From NCBI RefSeq assembly GCF_023715365.1, contig NZ_JAMBNZ010000003.1, positions 62,001-126,000 on the forward strand: a stretch of DNA of 64,000 bases. The letters are read 5' to 3'. A program made the translations under genes and the position numbers. The notes beneath the pieces were generated by a model. It ran no database searches, had not been told where the DNA came from, and saw only the letters and a list, made by a program, of their open reading frames with translations. The stretch is from Georgenia satyanarayanai (GTDB taxonomy: Bacteria > Actinomycetota > Actinomycetes > Actinomycetales > Actinomycetaceae). This document shows, piece after piece, positions 1-8,903 of this stretch; position 1 is the first letter of the stretch; each line of letters begins with the position of its first letter.

Positions 1-639
1 GGCGAGGAGCGTCTTGCCGGTGCCGGGCGGACCGTACAGGAGGACGCCCTTGGGGATCTTGGCTCCCACGGCCTGGAACTTGGACGGGTCCTCGAGGAAC
101 TCGCGGATCTCCTCGAGCTCCTCCACGGCCTCCTCCGCACCGGCGACGTCGGCGAAGGTGACCTGGGGGTTCTCCTTGCTCACCATCTTGGCCTTGGACT
201 TGCCGAACTTCATCATCCCGCCGCCACCCTGCATGCGGGACAGGAGGAACCAGAAGACGCCGAGGAGGATGAGCATCGGCAGCAGGAGGCTGAGCGCGGA
301 GGACCAGAACGAGGGGCGGGGCACCTCGGAGTTGAAGCCCTCGGCGGGGTCGGCCGCGGCGATCGCGTCCATGACGGTCTCGCCCTGAGGGGTTGCGTAG
401 TAGAAGGCGACGAGGTCGCCCTTGTCCTCGAAGTCCTTGCTGAGGACGAGCTCGACGCGCTGCGTGGTGTCGGTGACCTCCGCCTGCTCGACGGTGTCGC
501 CGGCGAGGAGCTCCAGGCCGTCGGAGGTGTCGATCTCCTCGGGGCTGTCCCCGGTGAGCATGGAGGCGCCGAGGTAGGCGAGGACGAGGACGAGGACGAC
601 CCACACGATGGGGCCGCGCAGCAGCTTCTTGGCGTTCAT
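1..639 (-). CDS. ftsH: ATP-dependent zinc metalloprotease FtsH, N-terminal part (gene runs off the window)
   Basis: Only the first 213 residues are present. They show the FtsH N-terminal layout: a membrane segment at about residues 10-30, an extracytoplasmic domain, a second membrane segment at about 113-133, a Gly/Met-rich turn (MQGGGGMM), then the start of the AAA domain ending in the Walker A motif GPPGTGKT at the window edge. FtsH is a membrane-anchored hexamer that extracts and degrades misfolded membrane proteins and short-lived regulators. It lies downstream of tilS and hpt on the same strand, a common actinobacterial order. The ATG at 637-639 has no good ribosome binding site close by; a purine-rich GGAGGG lies about 25 bases further upstream. 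The zinc-protease domain is outside the window. Confidence 0.95.
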   Translation of the reverse strand, partial: MNAKKLLRGPIVWVVLVLVLAYLGASMLTGDSPEEIDTSDGLELLAGDTVEQAEVTDTTQRVELVLSKDFEDKGDLVAFYYATPQGETVMDAIAAADPAEGFNSEVPRPSFWSSALSLLLPMLILLGVFWFLLSRMQGGGGMMKFGKSKAKMVSKENPQVTFADVAGAEEAVEELEEIREFLEDPSKFQAVGAKIPKGVLLYGPPGTGKTLLA

Positions 640-780
640 CGGTGGCGGCGCGACGGCCGGGTCCCTCCTGCTCGATCGATCATCGTTTGACGTTACACGT
701 AGGGTCCGCGCAGGCAGGTGCGTGTTCGCCCAGGGCAGGACGGCCGTCCGGCCGGTGCCGGGCGGCGGCGCACGGGACGC

Positions 781-1335
781 TCAGCCGTTGTAGACGTGGG
801 GGGCCAGCGTGCCGACAAAGGGTAGGTGGCGGTACTTCTCGGCGAAGTCCAGGCCGTAGCCGATGACGAACTCCGGCGGGATGTCGAAGCCGACGTAGCG
901 CACGTCGACCTCGACCTTGGCGGCCTCCGGCTTGCGCAGCATGGTGGCGATCTCCACGGACGCCGGGCCGCGGCTGCGGAGGTTCGACACGAGCCAGGAG
1001 AGCGTGAGCCCGGAGTCGATGATGTCCTCGACGATGAGCACGTGGCGCCCGTGCAGGTCGGTGTCGAGGTCCTTGAGGATGCGCACCACGCCGGAGGACT
1101 TGGTGCCCGACCCGTAGGACGACACCGCCATCCAGTCCATCTCGATGTTGGCGTGCAGGCGGCGGGAGAGGTCGGCCATCACCATGACGGCCCCGCGGAG
1201 CACCCCGACGAGCAGGAGGTCCTTGCCGGCGTAGTCGGCGTCGATCTCGGCGGCCATCTCGTCGAGCCGGGCCTCGATCTGCTCCTTGGACAGCAAAACC
1301 TTCTCGAGGTCGTCTCCCATGTCGCTGGCGTCCAT
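781..1335 (-). CDS. hpt: hypoxanthine phosphoribosyltransferase
   Basis: A 184-aa type I phosphoribosyltransferase that converts hypoxanthine (and usually guanine) plus PRPP into IMP/GMP for purine salvage in the cytosol. The PRPP-binding motif VLIVEDIIDSGLT is at about residues 99-111, and the N-terminal LVGVLRGA loop and C-terminal VIGYGLDFAEKYRHLP are typical of bacterial Hpt. I place the start at the ATG at 1333-1335 because GAGGGAG sits seven bases upstream. An upstream in-frame GTG at 1353 would overlap the end of tilS by 8 bases. The length is normal. It follows tilS and precedes ftsH, a linkage conserved across Gram-positive bacteria. Confidence 0.95.
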   Translation of the reverse strand: MDASDMGDDLEKVLLSKEQIEARLDEMAAEIDADYAGKDLLLVGVLRGAVMVMADLSRRLHANIEMDWMAVSSYGSGTKSSGVVRILKDLDTDLHGRHVLIVEDIIDSGLTLSWLVSNLRSRGPASVEIATMLRKPEAAKVEVDVRYVGFDIPPEFVIGYGLDFAEKYRHLPFVGTLAPHVYNG

Positions 1336-1345
1336 GCGCACTCCC

Positions 1346-2422
1346 TCACTCACCTGCGCCGCGCTGGCCGCGGCGGCCGAAGGTCAGCCTGCCACACCGA
1401 CGGCGCGCGGTGACAGCGCCGGGCAGCGCCAGCGGGCCCTGACCCCGGTAGTCCGTGACGAGGGCCTCGAGACCCGCGACGTGCACCGCCCCGAGCGCGC
1501 CGGGCGGGCACCCGGCCGCCGTGGCGGCCTGGTGGAGCACCCGTCCCCGCAGCGCGGGGTGGGCAGCGGCGAGGACGACGACGTCGAGACTCACCGGGTC
1601 CGCATCGCTCACCCGGCCCCGGCCCCCCTCCCCCGCCGGCTCGCCCTCCCCGCGGAGGCCGGCACGGTCGGCCAGCTCGACCGCGGCGGCGGCGAGGTAG
1701 TCCTCGTCCTCCCGCAGCCGCCGGGCGGTGCGGGCCAGTGCCTCGGGCACGCCGGGCCCGAGGGCTTCGGCGAGGGCCGGCAGCACCTGGTGGCGGACGG
1801 CGGAACGGCGCAGCGGGCCGCCGTCCGCGCGGCGCCACGGACCGTTGGGCGCGTTCGTCGGGTCCTCGGCCCAGCGCAGCCCGAGAGCCGCGCACACGGC
1901 CTCGGTGTCCGGGCGCCGCAGACCGAGCAGGGGGCGGCGCCACAGCCCGGCCGCGGGCGCCATCCCGGCCAGCGAACGGCTCCCGGAGCCACGGCCCAGG
2001 CCGAGGAGGACCGTCTCGGCCTGGTCGTCCAGGGTGTGCCCGAGCAGCACGGCGGCGGCCCCGGTCTCCGTCGCGGCCTCCCTGAGCGCGGCGTAGCGCG
2101 CCGTGCGGGCGGCGGCCTCCGGACCACCGGGCCCGTCGACGTCGACGCCGCGCACCTGGGCCGGGTGCAGCCCGAGCGCCCGGCACGCGTCCGCGGCCTC
2201 GCGGGCGACGTCGTCGCTGCCGGCGCGCAGCCGGTGGTCGACGACCACCGCCCCGGCCCGCAGTCCCGCCCGCGGGGCGACGAAGGCGGTCGCCGCGGCC
2301 AGGGCGAGGGAGTCGGCGCCGCCCGAGCAGGCGACGAGCACGAGGGAGCCCGCGGGCAGGTCCGCGAGCACTGCCCGGACGGCCGTGCGGGCGGCGGCCA
2401 CCGCCGGGGCGGGACCGGCCAC
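1346..2422 (-). CDS. tilS: tRNA(Ile)-lysidine synthase
   Basis: A 358-aa N-type ATP pyrophosphatase with the PP-loop SGGADS at residues 33-38. TilS attaches lysine to C34 of the tRNA-Ile CAU anticodon, changing its charging from Met to Ile; it is normally essential. Further family marks are VVDHRLR, the motif [20 protein letters not shown] (about 135-155), and RRPLLGLRR followed by DPTN. It starts with GTG (2420-2422), three bases after the upstream metalloprotease gene, so the two are probably cotranscribed. The protein is shorter than E. coli TilS because the C-terminal domains are reduced, as in most actinobacterial versions. Confidence 0.93.
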   Translation of the reverse strand: MAGPAPAVAAARTAVRAVLADLPAGSLVLVACSGGADSLALAAATAFVAPRAGLRAGAVVVDHRLRAGSDDVAREAADACRALGLHPAQVRGVDVDGPGGPEAAARTARYAALREAATETGAAAVLLGHTLDDQAETVLLGLGRGSGSRSLAGMAPAAGLWRRPLLGLRRPDTEAVCAALGLRWAEDPTNAPNGPWRRADGGPLRRSAVRHQVLPALAEALGPGVPEALARTARRLREDEDYLAAAAVELADRAGLRGEGEPAGEGGRGRVSDADPVSLDVVVLAAAHPALRGRVLHQAATAAGCPPGALGAVHVAGLEALVTDYRGQGPLALPGAVTARRRCGRLTFGRRGQRGAGE

Positions 2423-2425
2423 GGC

Positions 2426-3487
2426 TCAGCCGTGGACCCGGCGCACCCAGGCGGTCGGGTCGGCGATCTCGGCGGGGGTCGGCAGGTTCTCCGCGGCGGC
2501 CCACACGGCGTTGAGGCCGTTGTGGCCCACCCGGTGCACGACCGCGCGGACGAAGTCGGCGCCGTTGCGGTACTGGGCGATCTTGGCGTCCATCCCCATG
2601 AGCCGGCGCGTGACGACGTCCAGGGTCCCGGTGCCCTCGCGGCGGCGGTCGAACTGGGTGCGGATGCGGGCCACCGAGGGCAGCACGCGCGGGCCGACGG
2701 CGTCCATGACGACGTCGGCGTGCCCCTCGAGCAGCGACATGACGGCGACGACCTCCGCGAGGCGCTCGCGCTCCTCGTCGGTGAGCACGGCGTCGACGAG
2801 CGGCCCCGCGAGGGCCTGCGCTTTCGGCGTCTCCCCGCGCGGCGTGGTGACGGCCTCGACGACGGCGCGCACGGTCCGTGCCAGGCGCTGGCCGCCCCCC
2901 TCCGGGGAGGCGATCGAGGAGACGGTCGCGGTCATCCGCTCGGCGAGGTGGCCGGCGAGCCAGGGCGCGGCGGAGAACTGGACGGCGTGGGTCTGCTCGT
3001 GGAGGCAGACCCAGCGGCGGAAGTCGAGGGCGTCGAGGTCGAGCTCGCGCTCGACGTGGAGGATGTTCGGCGCGACGAGGAGGAGGTAACCCGGCTCCCC
3101 GCGTCCGTCGGCGCTGGTGAAGGGGTCGAACTGGCCGAGCACCTTCGTCGACAGGTAGGAGAGCATGACGCCGAGCTCCTCACCGCCGAGCCGGGCGGCG
3201 CCGGGCAGCGTGGTCGGGGGGAGCAGGTCGCCCACGAGGTGGCGGAACATCCCGATGTTGGCCTCGGCCCAGCGCGCCCGGTCCACGACGTACACGGGGC
3301 GGCGCGCGGCCTGCGCGGCGGCGTCCTCCAGGCCGGTGATGTCGGCGACGTGTCCCGGCGCCTCCTTCGCGGAGGTGTGGAGCACGGTGACGAGGCCGCG
3401 GATCTCGGCGCGCCCGGCACGGGGCCCGGGCCGGGACAGCACGGCGGCACGGTGGCGGGCCGCCCGCCAGTCGATGGGAGAGCTCAT
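2426..3487 (-). CDS. zinc-dependent metalloprotease, DUF2342 (zincin-like type 2) family
   Basis: A 353-aa protein with a zincin-type motif HEQTH at residues 163-167 (context CLHEQTHAVQF), whose two histidines and glutamate would bind zinc and act in catalysis. It belongs to the actinobacterial family historically labelled coenzyme F420 biosynthesis-associated protein, now placed among zincin-like metallopeptidases (DUF2342). No member role is firmly established and I see no direct link to F420 here. There is no signal peptide, so it is probably cytoplasmic. It sits between dacB and tilS on the same strand, a common neighbourhood for this family. Confidence 0.85.
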   Translation of the reverse strand: MSSPIDWRAARHRAAVLSRPGPRAGRAEIRGLVTVLHTSAKEAPGHVADITGLEDAAAQAARRPVYVVDRARWAEANIGMFRHLVGDLLPPTTLPGAARLGGEELGVMLSYLSTKVLGQFDPFTSADGRGEPGYLLLVAPNILHVERELDLDALDFRRWVCLHEQTHAVQFSAAPWLAGHLAERMTATVSSIASPEGGGQRLARTVRAVVEAVTTPRGETPKAQALAGPLVDAVLTDEERERLAEVVAVMSLLEGHADVVMDAVGPRVLPSVARIRTQFDRRREGTGTLDVVTRRLMGMDAKIAQYRNGADFVRAVVHRVGHNGLNAVWAAAENLPTPAEIADPTAWVRRVHG

Positions 3488-3543
3488 GCGGTCACGCTAT
3501 CCCGCGCGCCCCGCCCAGGCGCAGCACGCCCGGCAGCTCCGGG

Positions 3544-4926
3544 CTAACCGCACTCGCAGGTGGTGACCTCGGCGGCCCACTCGTCGAGGGCGGCGCGGGC
3601 CGGGCCGACCCCGCCGAGCTCGAGCTCGTCGGCGACGACGGCGAAGACGAGCAGGCGCCCCTCGACGTCCTGGACGAGACCGGTGAGGCTGACGGCCGTG
3701 GTGAGCGTGCCCGTCTTGGCGCGCAGCACACCGGCGGCCGGGCCCATCGGCCGCGCGCTCAGCGTGCCCTCGAGGCCGGCGGCGGGCAGACCGGTGACGG
3801 CGCCGTGGAGCTCGGGGCGCTCCATCGCGGTGGTGACGACGTCCGCGAGCACCCTCGCCGGGACCTGGTTCTCCACGAGGAGCCCGGAGGTGTCGGCGAG
3901 GGTGACGCCGTCGGTGTCGATGCCGAGCCCGGCGAGCCGAGCCAGGACGGCGCGGGTGGCGCCGGCGAAGGTCGCCTCCTCGCCGTCGGCGACGGCGACG
4001 AGCCGTGAGAGCACCTCGGCGACGGAGTTCTCCGACACCGCCAGGGTGTGGGCGACGACGTCGCGCAGGGGCGCGGACTCGACGGCGCCGAGCTCCTGCC
4101 CACCGGCGGGGGCGACGGCGCGGGTGACCTCCCCGCGGACCTCGACCCCCTCGGCGCGCAGCGCGTCCGCGAAGGCGGTGCCGGCCGCGAGCGCCGGGTC
4201 CTCCTGGTACCCGCCGTCCGGCGCGACGCCCGCGCGTACGGCGAGCGACTGGATCGGCATGACGAAGTCGAGGTCGATGCCGCCCCATCCGGGGGCGTAG
4301 CGCGGGCCGGTGAACAGCGAGTCGTCCACGGCCACGCGGACCTCCTCCCCCGCGAGCGTCCCGGCCACCTGGGCGGCGAGGTCGCGCAGCGAGGCACGGC
4401 CCACGGCGTCGCGGGGACTCCCCTCGCCGTCGGTGAGCAGGACGTCCCCGCCCCCGACGAGCACGACCTGCCCGCCCTCCCCGGCCACCGCCGTCGTGCG
4501 CAGGACGTGCCCGGGCCCGAGCGCGTCGAGGGCCGCGACGGCGCCGAGAAGCTTGAGCGAGGAGGCGGGCGTGCGGGGTCGGGCGCCGCCGACGTCGACG
4601 AGCACCTCCCCGGTGAGCGCGTCCTCGACGACGACGCCGACGTCCCCGCCGGTGCGCTCGTCCGCGGCGAGCGCCTCGCTGAGCGCGGTGAGCCGCTGCG
4701 CGGAGGGCACCGGCGCGTCCGGGTCCAGGGCGGTGAGGAGCGGCTCGGCCGGCTCGGCGGCGGGCTGCGGGAACGGTGCGGGGTCCGGCACCGGGAGTTG
4801 CGTGGTGAGGACGCCGGGGACGAGGTCGGCGGCGTCGGCCGCGCCGTAGCCGGCCACGAGGAGGAGCAGGGCCGTGACGGTGGCCGTCACCCGCCGCCTG
4901 CTGCTCGACGCCACGCCGGCCGCCAT
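3544..4926 (-). CDS. dacB: D-alanyl-D-alanine carboxypeptidase/endopeptidase (PBP4 type)
   Basis: A 460-aa secreted penicillin-binding protein of the S13 family. It has an N-terminal signal or anchor segment (about residues 12-32) and the three penicilloyl-transferase motifs: SSLK (serine about 122, lysine about 125), SEN at about 303 and KTG at about 404. Such enzymes trim the terminal D-Ala from pentapeptide stems or hydrolyse cross-links outside the membrane. AGGAGGG lies immediately before the ATG, so the spacing is unusually tight; a GTG four codons downstream is an alternative start. The gene heads the minus-strand block continuing into DUF2342, tilS, hpt and ftsH. Confidence 0.93.
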   Translation of the reverse strand: MAAGVASSSRRRVTATVTALLLLVAGYGAADAADLVPGVLTTQLPVPDPAPFPQPAAEPAEPLLTALDPDAPVPSAQRLTALSEALAADERTGGDVGVVVEDALTGEVLVDVGGARPRTPASSLKLLGAVAALDALGPGHVLRTTAVAGEGGQVVLVGGGDVLLTDGEGSPRDAVGRASLRDLAAQVAGTLAGEEVRVAVDDSLFTGPRYAPGWGGIDLDFVMPIQSLAVRAGVAPDGGYQEDPALAAGTAFADALRAEGVEVRGEVTRAVAPAGGQELGAVESAPLRDVVAHTLAVSENSVAEVLSRLVAVADGEEATFAGATRAVLARLAGLGIDTDGVTLADTSGLLVENQVPARVLADVVTTAMERPELHGAVTGLPAAGLEGTLSARPMGPAAGVLRAKTGTLTTAVSLTGLVQDVEGRLLVFAVVADELELGGVGPARAALDEWAAEVTTCECG

Positions 4927-5056
4927 CCCTCCTGCGCCACGTTGTGGCCGCGATCTGCGAACTCGTAGGTCAGACTAGTGCTCGGTAACGACATGAGCGC
5001 ACCCCCGGCTCCCGCACCCCAGCGAGGCACCGGCGCCCAGGAGAAGAGGTCAGGCA

Positions 5057-5584
5057 GTGGAGTTCGACGTCACGATCGAGATCCCCAAGGGGAACCGCAA
5101 CAAGTACGAGGTGGATCACGAGACCGGACGGATTCGCCTGGACCGGATGCTCTTCACTTCCACCCGCTACCCCGACGACTACGGCTTCATCGAGATGACC
5201 CTCGGCGAGGACGGCGACCCGCTCGACGCGCTCGTCCTCCTCGAGGAGCCCACGTTCCCGGGCTGCCTCATCCGCTGCCGCGCGCTGGGCATGTTCCGCA
5301 TGCGCGACGAGGCGGGCGGTGACGACAAGGTGCTGTGCGTGCCCACCGGTGACCAGCGCGCGTCGTGGCGCACCGACATCGAGGACGTCAGCGAGTTCCA
5401 CCGCCTGGAGATCCAGCACTTCTTCGAGGTCTACAAGGACCTCGAGCCCGGCAAGTCCGTCGAGGGCGCGCACTGGGTGGGCCGTGAGGAGGCGGAGGAG
5501 GAGATCCGCCGCTCCTTCCAGCGCGCCAAGGACGCCGGCTACTACGAGCACGCCGACCCGCACGGGCCGGGCCAGGCGGAGTAG
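5057..5584 (+). CDS. ppa: inorganic pyrophosphatase, family I
   Basis: A 175-aa cytosolic enzyme that hydrolyses pyrophosphate to two phosphates, pulling biosynthetic reactions forward. The family signature [10 protein letters not shown] is at about residues 53-62, together with an N-terminal [11 protein letters not shown] and the [20 protein letters not shown] block that lines the metal site. Translation begins at a GTG (5057-5059), seven bases after GAAGAGG. It is transcribed away from dacB. Its stop codon is one base from the stop codon of the convergent NlpC/P60 gene, with no room for a terminator between them. Confidence 0.97.
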   Translation: MEFDVTIEIPKGNRNKYEVDHETGRIRLDRMLFTSTRYPDDYGFIEMTLGEDGDPLDALVLLEEPTFPGCLIRCRALGMFRMRDEAGGDDKVLCVPTGDQRASWRTDIEDVSEFHRLEIQHFFEVYKDLEPGKSVEGAHWVGREEAEEEIRRSFQRAKDAGYYEHADPHGPGQAE

Positions 5585-5585
5585 C

Positions 5586-6995
5586 TCAGACCCGCCCGCC
5601 GTAGGGCAGGACGTTCGGCCAGTACATCGGGACGAGCTCGACGGTCTTGCCCGGCGACGGCGCGTGCAGGCGCATCCCGTCACCGGCGTAGATCGCCACG
5701 TGGTAGATCCCCGAGGCCGTGCCGTTGTTGGAGTAGAAGACGAGGTCGCCGGCCTGGAGCTGGTCGACCGGCACGCGCGTGGTGGCGGCGTACTGCGCCT
5801 TCGTCGTGCGCGGCAGGGAGATCCCGGCGCGGGCGAAGGCCGTCTGGGTCAGGCCCGAGCAGTCGTAGCCGTTGGGGCCGGCCGCGCCCCACACGTAGGG
5901 CTTGCCCAGCTGCGTGCGGGCCCAGTCCAGTGCGGCCTTCGCACCGCTGGACGACGACGGCGGCGGCTGGGGTGCCGGCTCCGGCTTAGGTTGCGGCTGG
6001 GGTGCGGGGGCGGTCGGCTGGGGGGCCGGGCGGGCGGGCTCGGGCGCGGGGCGCGTCGGCTCGGGCCGGGACGGCTGCGGGGCCGGCCGTGCGGGCTCGG
6101 GTGCCGGGCGCGACGGCTCGCCGTCGGGCCGTGACGGCGCGGGAGCCGGCTGCGCCGGGGCCGCGGGCCGGTCGTTGGCGCGGGAGGCGGCCTCCTGCTC
6201 GCGGGCGGCCTCGAGGGCCGCGGCGCGGGCCACCTCGGCCTCGCGGCGGCGGCGCTCCTGGTCCTGGGCGTCCTGGCGCTCACGCTCGAGCTCGGCCGTC
6301 GTGCCGCGCTGCTCGGCGAGCTGGGCGATGAGCCCCTCGCGGCGGTCGGCGGACAGCGCGAGCTGGGTCTCCGCCCCGCTGGCGGCGTCGCGGGCCTCCT
6401 CGGCGGCGGCGGCGAGCGCCGTCGTCGCGTCCTCCTGTGCCACGGCAGCCTCGTCGGCCCGGCGCTGGAAGGTGGCGGCCACGAGCTCGGTCGCCTGGAA
6501 GCGCTGGAGCGCCTCGTCGGCGCGGGTGCCCATGCGCTCGGTGGTGGTCGCGCGCTGCATGGCGTTCTCGAAGCTGTCGGCCGACAGGAGCGGCTCGATG
6601 GGTCCGAGGGCGCCGGGGCCGGAGCGGTAGGCGGACATCGCGATGCGGCCGATCTCGGCGCGCTGCTCCTCGACCTCGGCCTGGGCGGTCGCGGCGGCCT
6701 CGCGGGCCTCGTCGGCGCGGGCGGTGGCCTCGTCCAGGGCCTCCTGCGCGCCGAGGTACTCCTCGTTGGCCTGCTGGGCCCGGACGGTCGCGTCCTCGAG
6801 CCGGGTGGCGAGGCTGGCGAGCTCGACCTCGAGCTCGGCGACGCTCGAGGCGGTGCGCCCCTCCGCCTCGCGGGCGGCGGCGATCTCCTCCTCGCTCGGC
6901 GGTTCGGCCGTGGCCGAGCTGACGAGCATGCCGCTGGTGAGCGCGAGCACGGCGACGGACACCGCTGCCTGCCGCCGACGGTCCAACCAGCCCAC
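5586..6995 (-). CDS. secreted NlpC/P60 peptidoglycan endopeptidase with coiled-coil domain (RipC/RipA-like)
   Basis: A predicted 469-aa cell-wall hydrolase. From the GTG at 6993-6995 the protein begins with a classic signal peptide (DRRRQ, hydrophobic stretch, SSATA cleavage context). A Glu/Ala-rich coiled coil follows (about residues 40-260), then a Pro-rich linker of RPAPEPARPAPQPSRP-type repeats, then a C-terminal NlpC/P60 domain with catalytic Cys in YDCSGLTQ and His in YHVAIYAG. The family cleaves gamma-D-Glu-mDAP bonds at septation. A GTG at 7058 is in frame but places 21 residues before the signal peptide. GGAGG lies four bases before the chosen start, rather close. It ends one base from ppa. 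Confidence 0.88.
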   Translation of the reverse strand: MGWLDRRRQAAVSVAVLALTSGMLVSSATAEPPSEEEIAAAREAEGRTASSVAELEVELASLATRLEDATVRAQQANEEYLGAQEALDEATARADEAREAAATAQAEVEEQRAEIGRIAMSAYRSGPGALGPIEPLLSADSFENAMQRATTTERMGTRADEALQRFQATELVAATFQRRADEAAVAQEDATTALAAAAEEARDAASGAETQLALSADRREGLIAQLAEQRGTTAELERERQDAQDQERRRREAEVARAAALEAAREQEAASRANDRPAAPAQPAPAPSRPDGEPSRPAPEPARPAPQPSRPEPTRPAPEPARPAPQPTAPAPQPQPKPEPAPQPPPSSSSGAKAALDWARTQLGKPYVWGAAGPNGYDCSGLTQTAFARAGISLPRTTKAQYAATTRVPVDQLQAGDLVFYSNNGTASGIYHVAIYAGDGMRLHAPSPGKTVELVPMYWPNVLPYGGRV

Positions 6996-7384
6996 AATGC
7001 CTCCTCTGCCGCCCACTGGGCGGCTCTCCCTCAGCGCCGGGACGGCACCGACGAACACGCTAGCGCCTCAAACCCCCTAACGGAACACCAGTCACAGCAG
7101 CCTCATAAGTCACATCCGTGTCATTCAGCCCTCCCAACCCGGACACCCCTCGCCGAGCGCTGACGCGGCCCCTACCCGCGCGAGCGCTGAGTTGTTACTG
7201 CGCGCGCTCCACCGCCCTCCCCCGCCCGCGGCGACGGATCCTTCTCCACCCCGTCGCAGCTCAGCGCTCAGCGTGGTGGGGGCGGGTGGGTGGGGGGTCC
7301 CCGCGCGGTGTCAGCGCGCGGCGTCCAGCGGCGTCCACGTCGTGGACATCGCCGCGGTGGCGGGTCCGCTGCGCGAGACACCCC
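6996..7384. other. long divergent intergenic region between the NlpC/P60 gene and the met leader
   Basis: About 390 bases without a credible gene; short reading frames here are GC-driven. On the side of the NlpC/P60 gene, the minus strand carries two direct TGTGACT repeats (plus-strand AGTCACA at 7090-7096 and 7108-7114, 18 bases apart) and a possible TAGCGT -10 just before 7058. The base composition near 7060-7130 is less GC-rich than the surroundings, as expected of a promoter. I looked for the c-di-AMP (ydaO) riboswitch that often precedes actinobacterial cell-wall hydrolases, and for a SAM riboswitch, and did not recognise either. Confidence 0.5.
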
Positions 7385-7413
7385 TTCTCAGCCGCTCGCG
7401 GCGTTCCTAGGCT
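7385..7413 (+). promoter_or_regulatory. predicted promoter of the met leader/metYX transcript
   Basis: TTCTCA (7385-7390), a 17-base spacer, then TAGGCT (7408-7413). This matches four of six -35 bases and the TAnnnT form of the -10. The first ATG after the -10 is at 7421, seven bases downstream, the spacing expected for a leaderless transcript starting at or next to the A of the ATG. Found by eye; no transcription data. Confidence 0.5.
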
Positions 7414-7420
7414 CCCCAGC

Positions 7421-7444
7421 ATGAGCCGACGAATGTGCACGTGA
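7421..7444 (+). CDS. putative seven-residue leader peptide (MSRRMCT) upstream of metY
   Basis: A tiny reading frame, ATG to TGA, encoding Met-Ser-Arg-Arg-Met-Cys-Thr. Its ATG lies seven bases after a TAGGCT -10, so it would be translated from a leaderless mRNA. The adjacent Met-Cys codons sit in front of a methionine-biosynthesis operon, which suggests ribosome-mediated attenuation by Met- or Cys-charged tRNA. The 129 bases between the stop and metY are C-rich and G-poor in parts, which would suit Rho-dependent termination, but I do not see a clean terminator/antiterminator pair. This is inference from position and codon content only. Confidence 0.4.
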   Translation: MSRRMCT

Positions 7445-7573
7445 CGCTGCGCACCGTTGCCACGCCCGCCGCCCTCGGCGCCAGGCCCCCGTGCGCCACC
7501 GCCCCCTCCGCGGGACCGGCGTGACGGCAGGGAGCCGGCTCGCCCCCGCTCCCCCACACCCTGGAGAACCGAC

Positions 7574-8899
7574 ATGACCGAGTCCACCTGGTCCTTCGAG
7601 ACCAAGCAGATCCACGCAGGCCAGCAGGCCGATCCGGCCACCGGCGCCCGGGCACTGCCCATCTACCAGACGACCTCCTTCGTCTTCGACAGCGCCGAGC
7701 AGGCCGCCAACCGCTTCGCCCTCGCCGAGCTCGGGCCGATCTACACCCGCATCACCAACCCGACGCAGGAGGCGGTGGAGAACCGCATCAACGCGCTCGA
7801 GGGCGGCGTGGGGGCGCTGCTCGTCGCCTCCGGCCAGGCCGCGGAGACCTTCGCGATCCTCAACATCGCCGAGGCCGGTGACCACGTCGTCGCCAGCCCC
7901 AGCCTCTACGGCGGCACCTACAACCTCCTGCGCCACACCCTGCCCAAGTACGGGATCACGACGACGTTCGTCACCGACCCCGACGACCCCCAGGCGTGGC
8001 GCGACGCCGTGCAGCCCAACACCAAGCTCTTCTTCGCCGAGACGATCCCCAACCCCAAGCAGGACGTCCTCGACATCGAGACGGTCGCCGGGATCGCCCA
8101 CGAGAACGGCGTGCCGCTCGTCGTCGACAACACCGTCGCCACGCCCTACCTCATCCGTCCGCTCGAGCACGGGGCGGACGTCGTCGTCCACTCCGCGACG
8201 AAGTACCTCGGCGGGCACGGCACCTCGATCGCGGGCGCGATCGTCGACGGCGGCCGCTTCGACTGGTCCGCGGACCCCGGGAAGTTCCCCGGCTTCACCA
8301 CCCCCGACCCGAGCTACAACGGCCTCGTCTTCAAGGACCTCGGCGCCCCCGCCTTCATCCTCAAGGCCAGGGTCCAGCTGCTGCGCGACATCGGTGCCGC
8401 CGTCTCGCCCTTCAACGCCTTCCTCATCGCCCAGGGCATCGAGACGCTGTCGTTGCGCATGGAGCGCCACGTCGCCAACGCCCAGCGCGTCGCGGAGTTC
8501 CTCGAGCAGGAGGACCAGGTGACGAAGGTCGGATACGCGGGCCTGCCCTCCTCCCCCTGGTACCAGCGCGCCCGCCACTACGCCCCCAAGGGCGCCGGTG
8601 CCGTCATCACCTTCGAGCTGGCCGGCGGCTACGAGGCGGGCATCGCCTTCGTCGACGCCCTCGAGCTGCACTCCAACGTCGCCAACATCGGCGACGTCCG
8701 CTCCCTCGTCATCCACCCGGCGTCCACGACCCACTCCCAGCTGGACGAGGCGGCCCTCACCGCTGCCGGCGTGAGCCCGGGCCTCGTGCGCCTCGCCGTG
8801 GGGCTCGAGCACATCGACGACATCCTCGCCGACCTGCAGACCGGGCTGCGTGCCGCTGCCGCGGTCTCCCAGGCAGCCGCGGCGGTCGTGGGCGAGTAG
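7574..8899 (+). CDS. metY: O-acetylhomoserine sulfhydrylase (aminocarboxypropyltransferase)
   Basis: A 441-aa Cys/Met-metabolism PLP enzyme that makes homocysteine from O-acetyl-L-homoserine and sulfide (direct sulfhydrylation) in the cytosol. Family marks are KQIHAGQ at the N-terminus, SLYGGTYNL, and the PLP-lysine context HSATKYLGGHGTS at about residues 210-222. The length and the IHPASTTHSQ block near the C-terminus fit MetY rather than cystathionine gamma-synthase. The ATG at 7574 follows GGAG at a good distance; an apparent earlier in-frame ATG at 7457 would add non-homologous residues. metX begins four bases after the stop, so the two form an operon. Confidence 0.95.
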   Translation: MTESTWSFETKQIHAGQQADPATGARALPIYQTTSFVFDSAEQAANRFALAELGPIYTRITNPTQEAVENRINALEGGVGALLVASGQAAETFAILNIAEAGDHVVASPSLYGGTYNLLRHTLPKYGITTTFVTDPDDPQAWRDAVQPNTKLFFAETIPNPKQDVLDIETVAGIAHENGVPLVVDNTVATPYLIRPLEHGADVVVHSATKYLGGHGTSIAGAIVDGGRFDWSADPGKFPGFTTPDPSYNGLVFKDLGAPAFILKARVQLLRDIGAAVSPFNAFLIAQGIETLSLRMERHVANAQRVAEFLEQEDQVTKVGYAGLPSSPWYQRARHYAPKGAGAVITFELAGGYEAGIAFVDALELHSNVANIGDVRSLVIHPASTTHSQLDEAALTAAGVSPGLVRLAVGLEHIDDILADLQTGLRAAAAVSQAAAAVVGE

Positions 8900-8903
8900 G
8901 ACC

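Noticed and set aside
3544-3600. A possible frameshift or truncated small gene between dacB and the DUF2342 gene
   Set aside because: dacB ends normally and the 56-base gap holds nothing recognisable.
7059-7420. c-di-AMP (ydaO) or SAM riboswitch in the divergent region
   Set aside because: I looked for the conserved cores expected before cell-wall hydrolase or methionine genes and did not find them.
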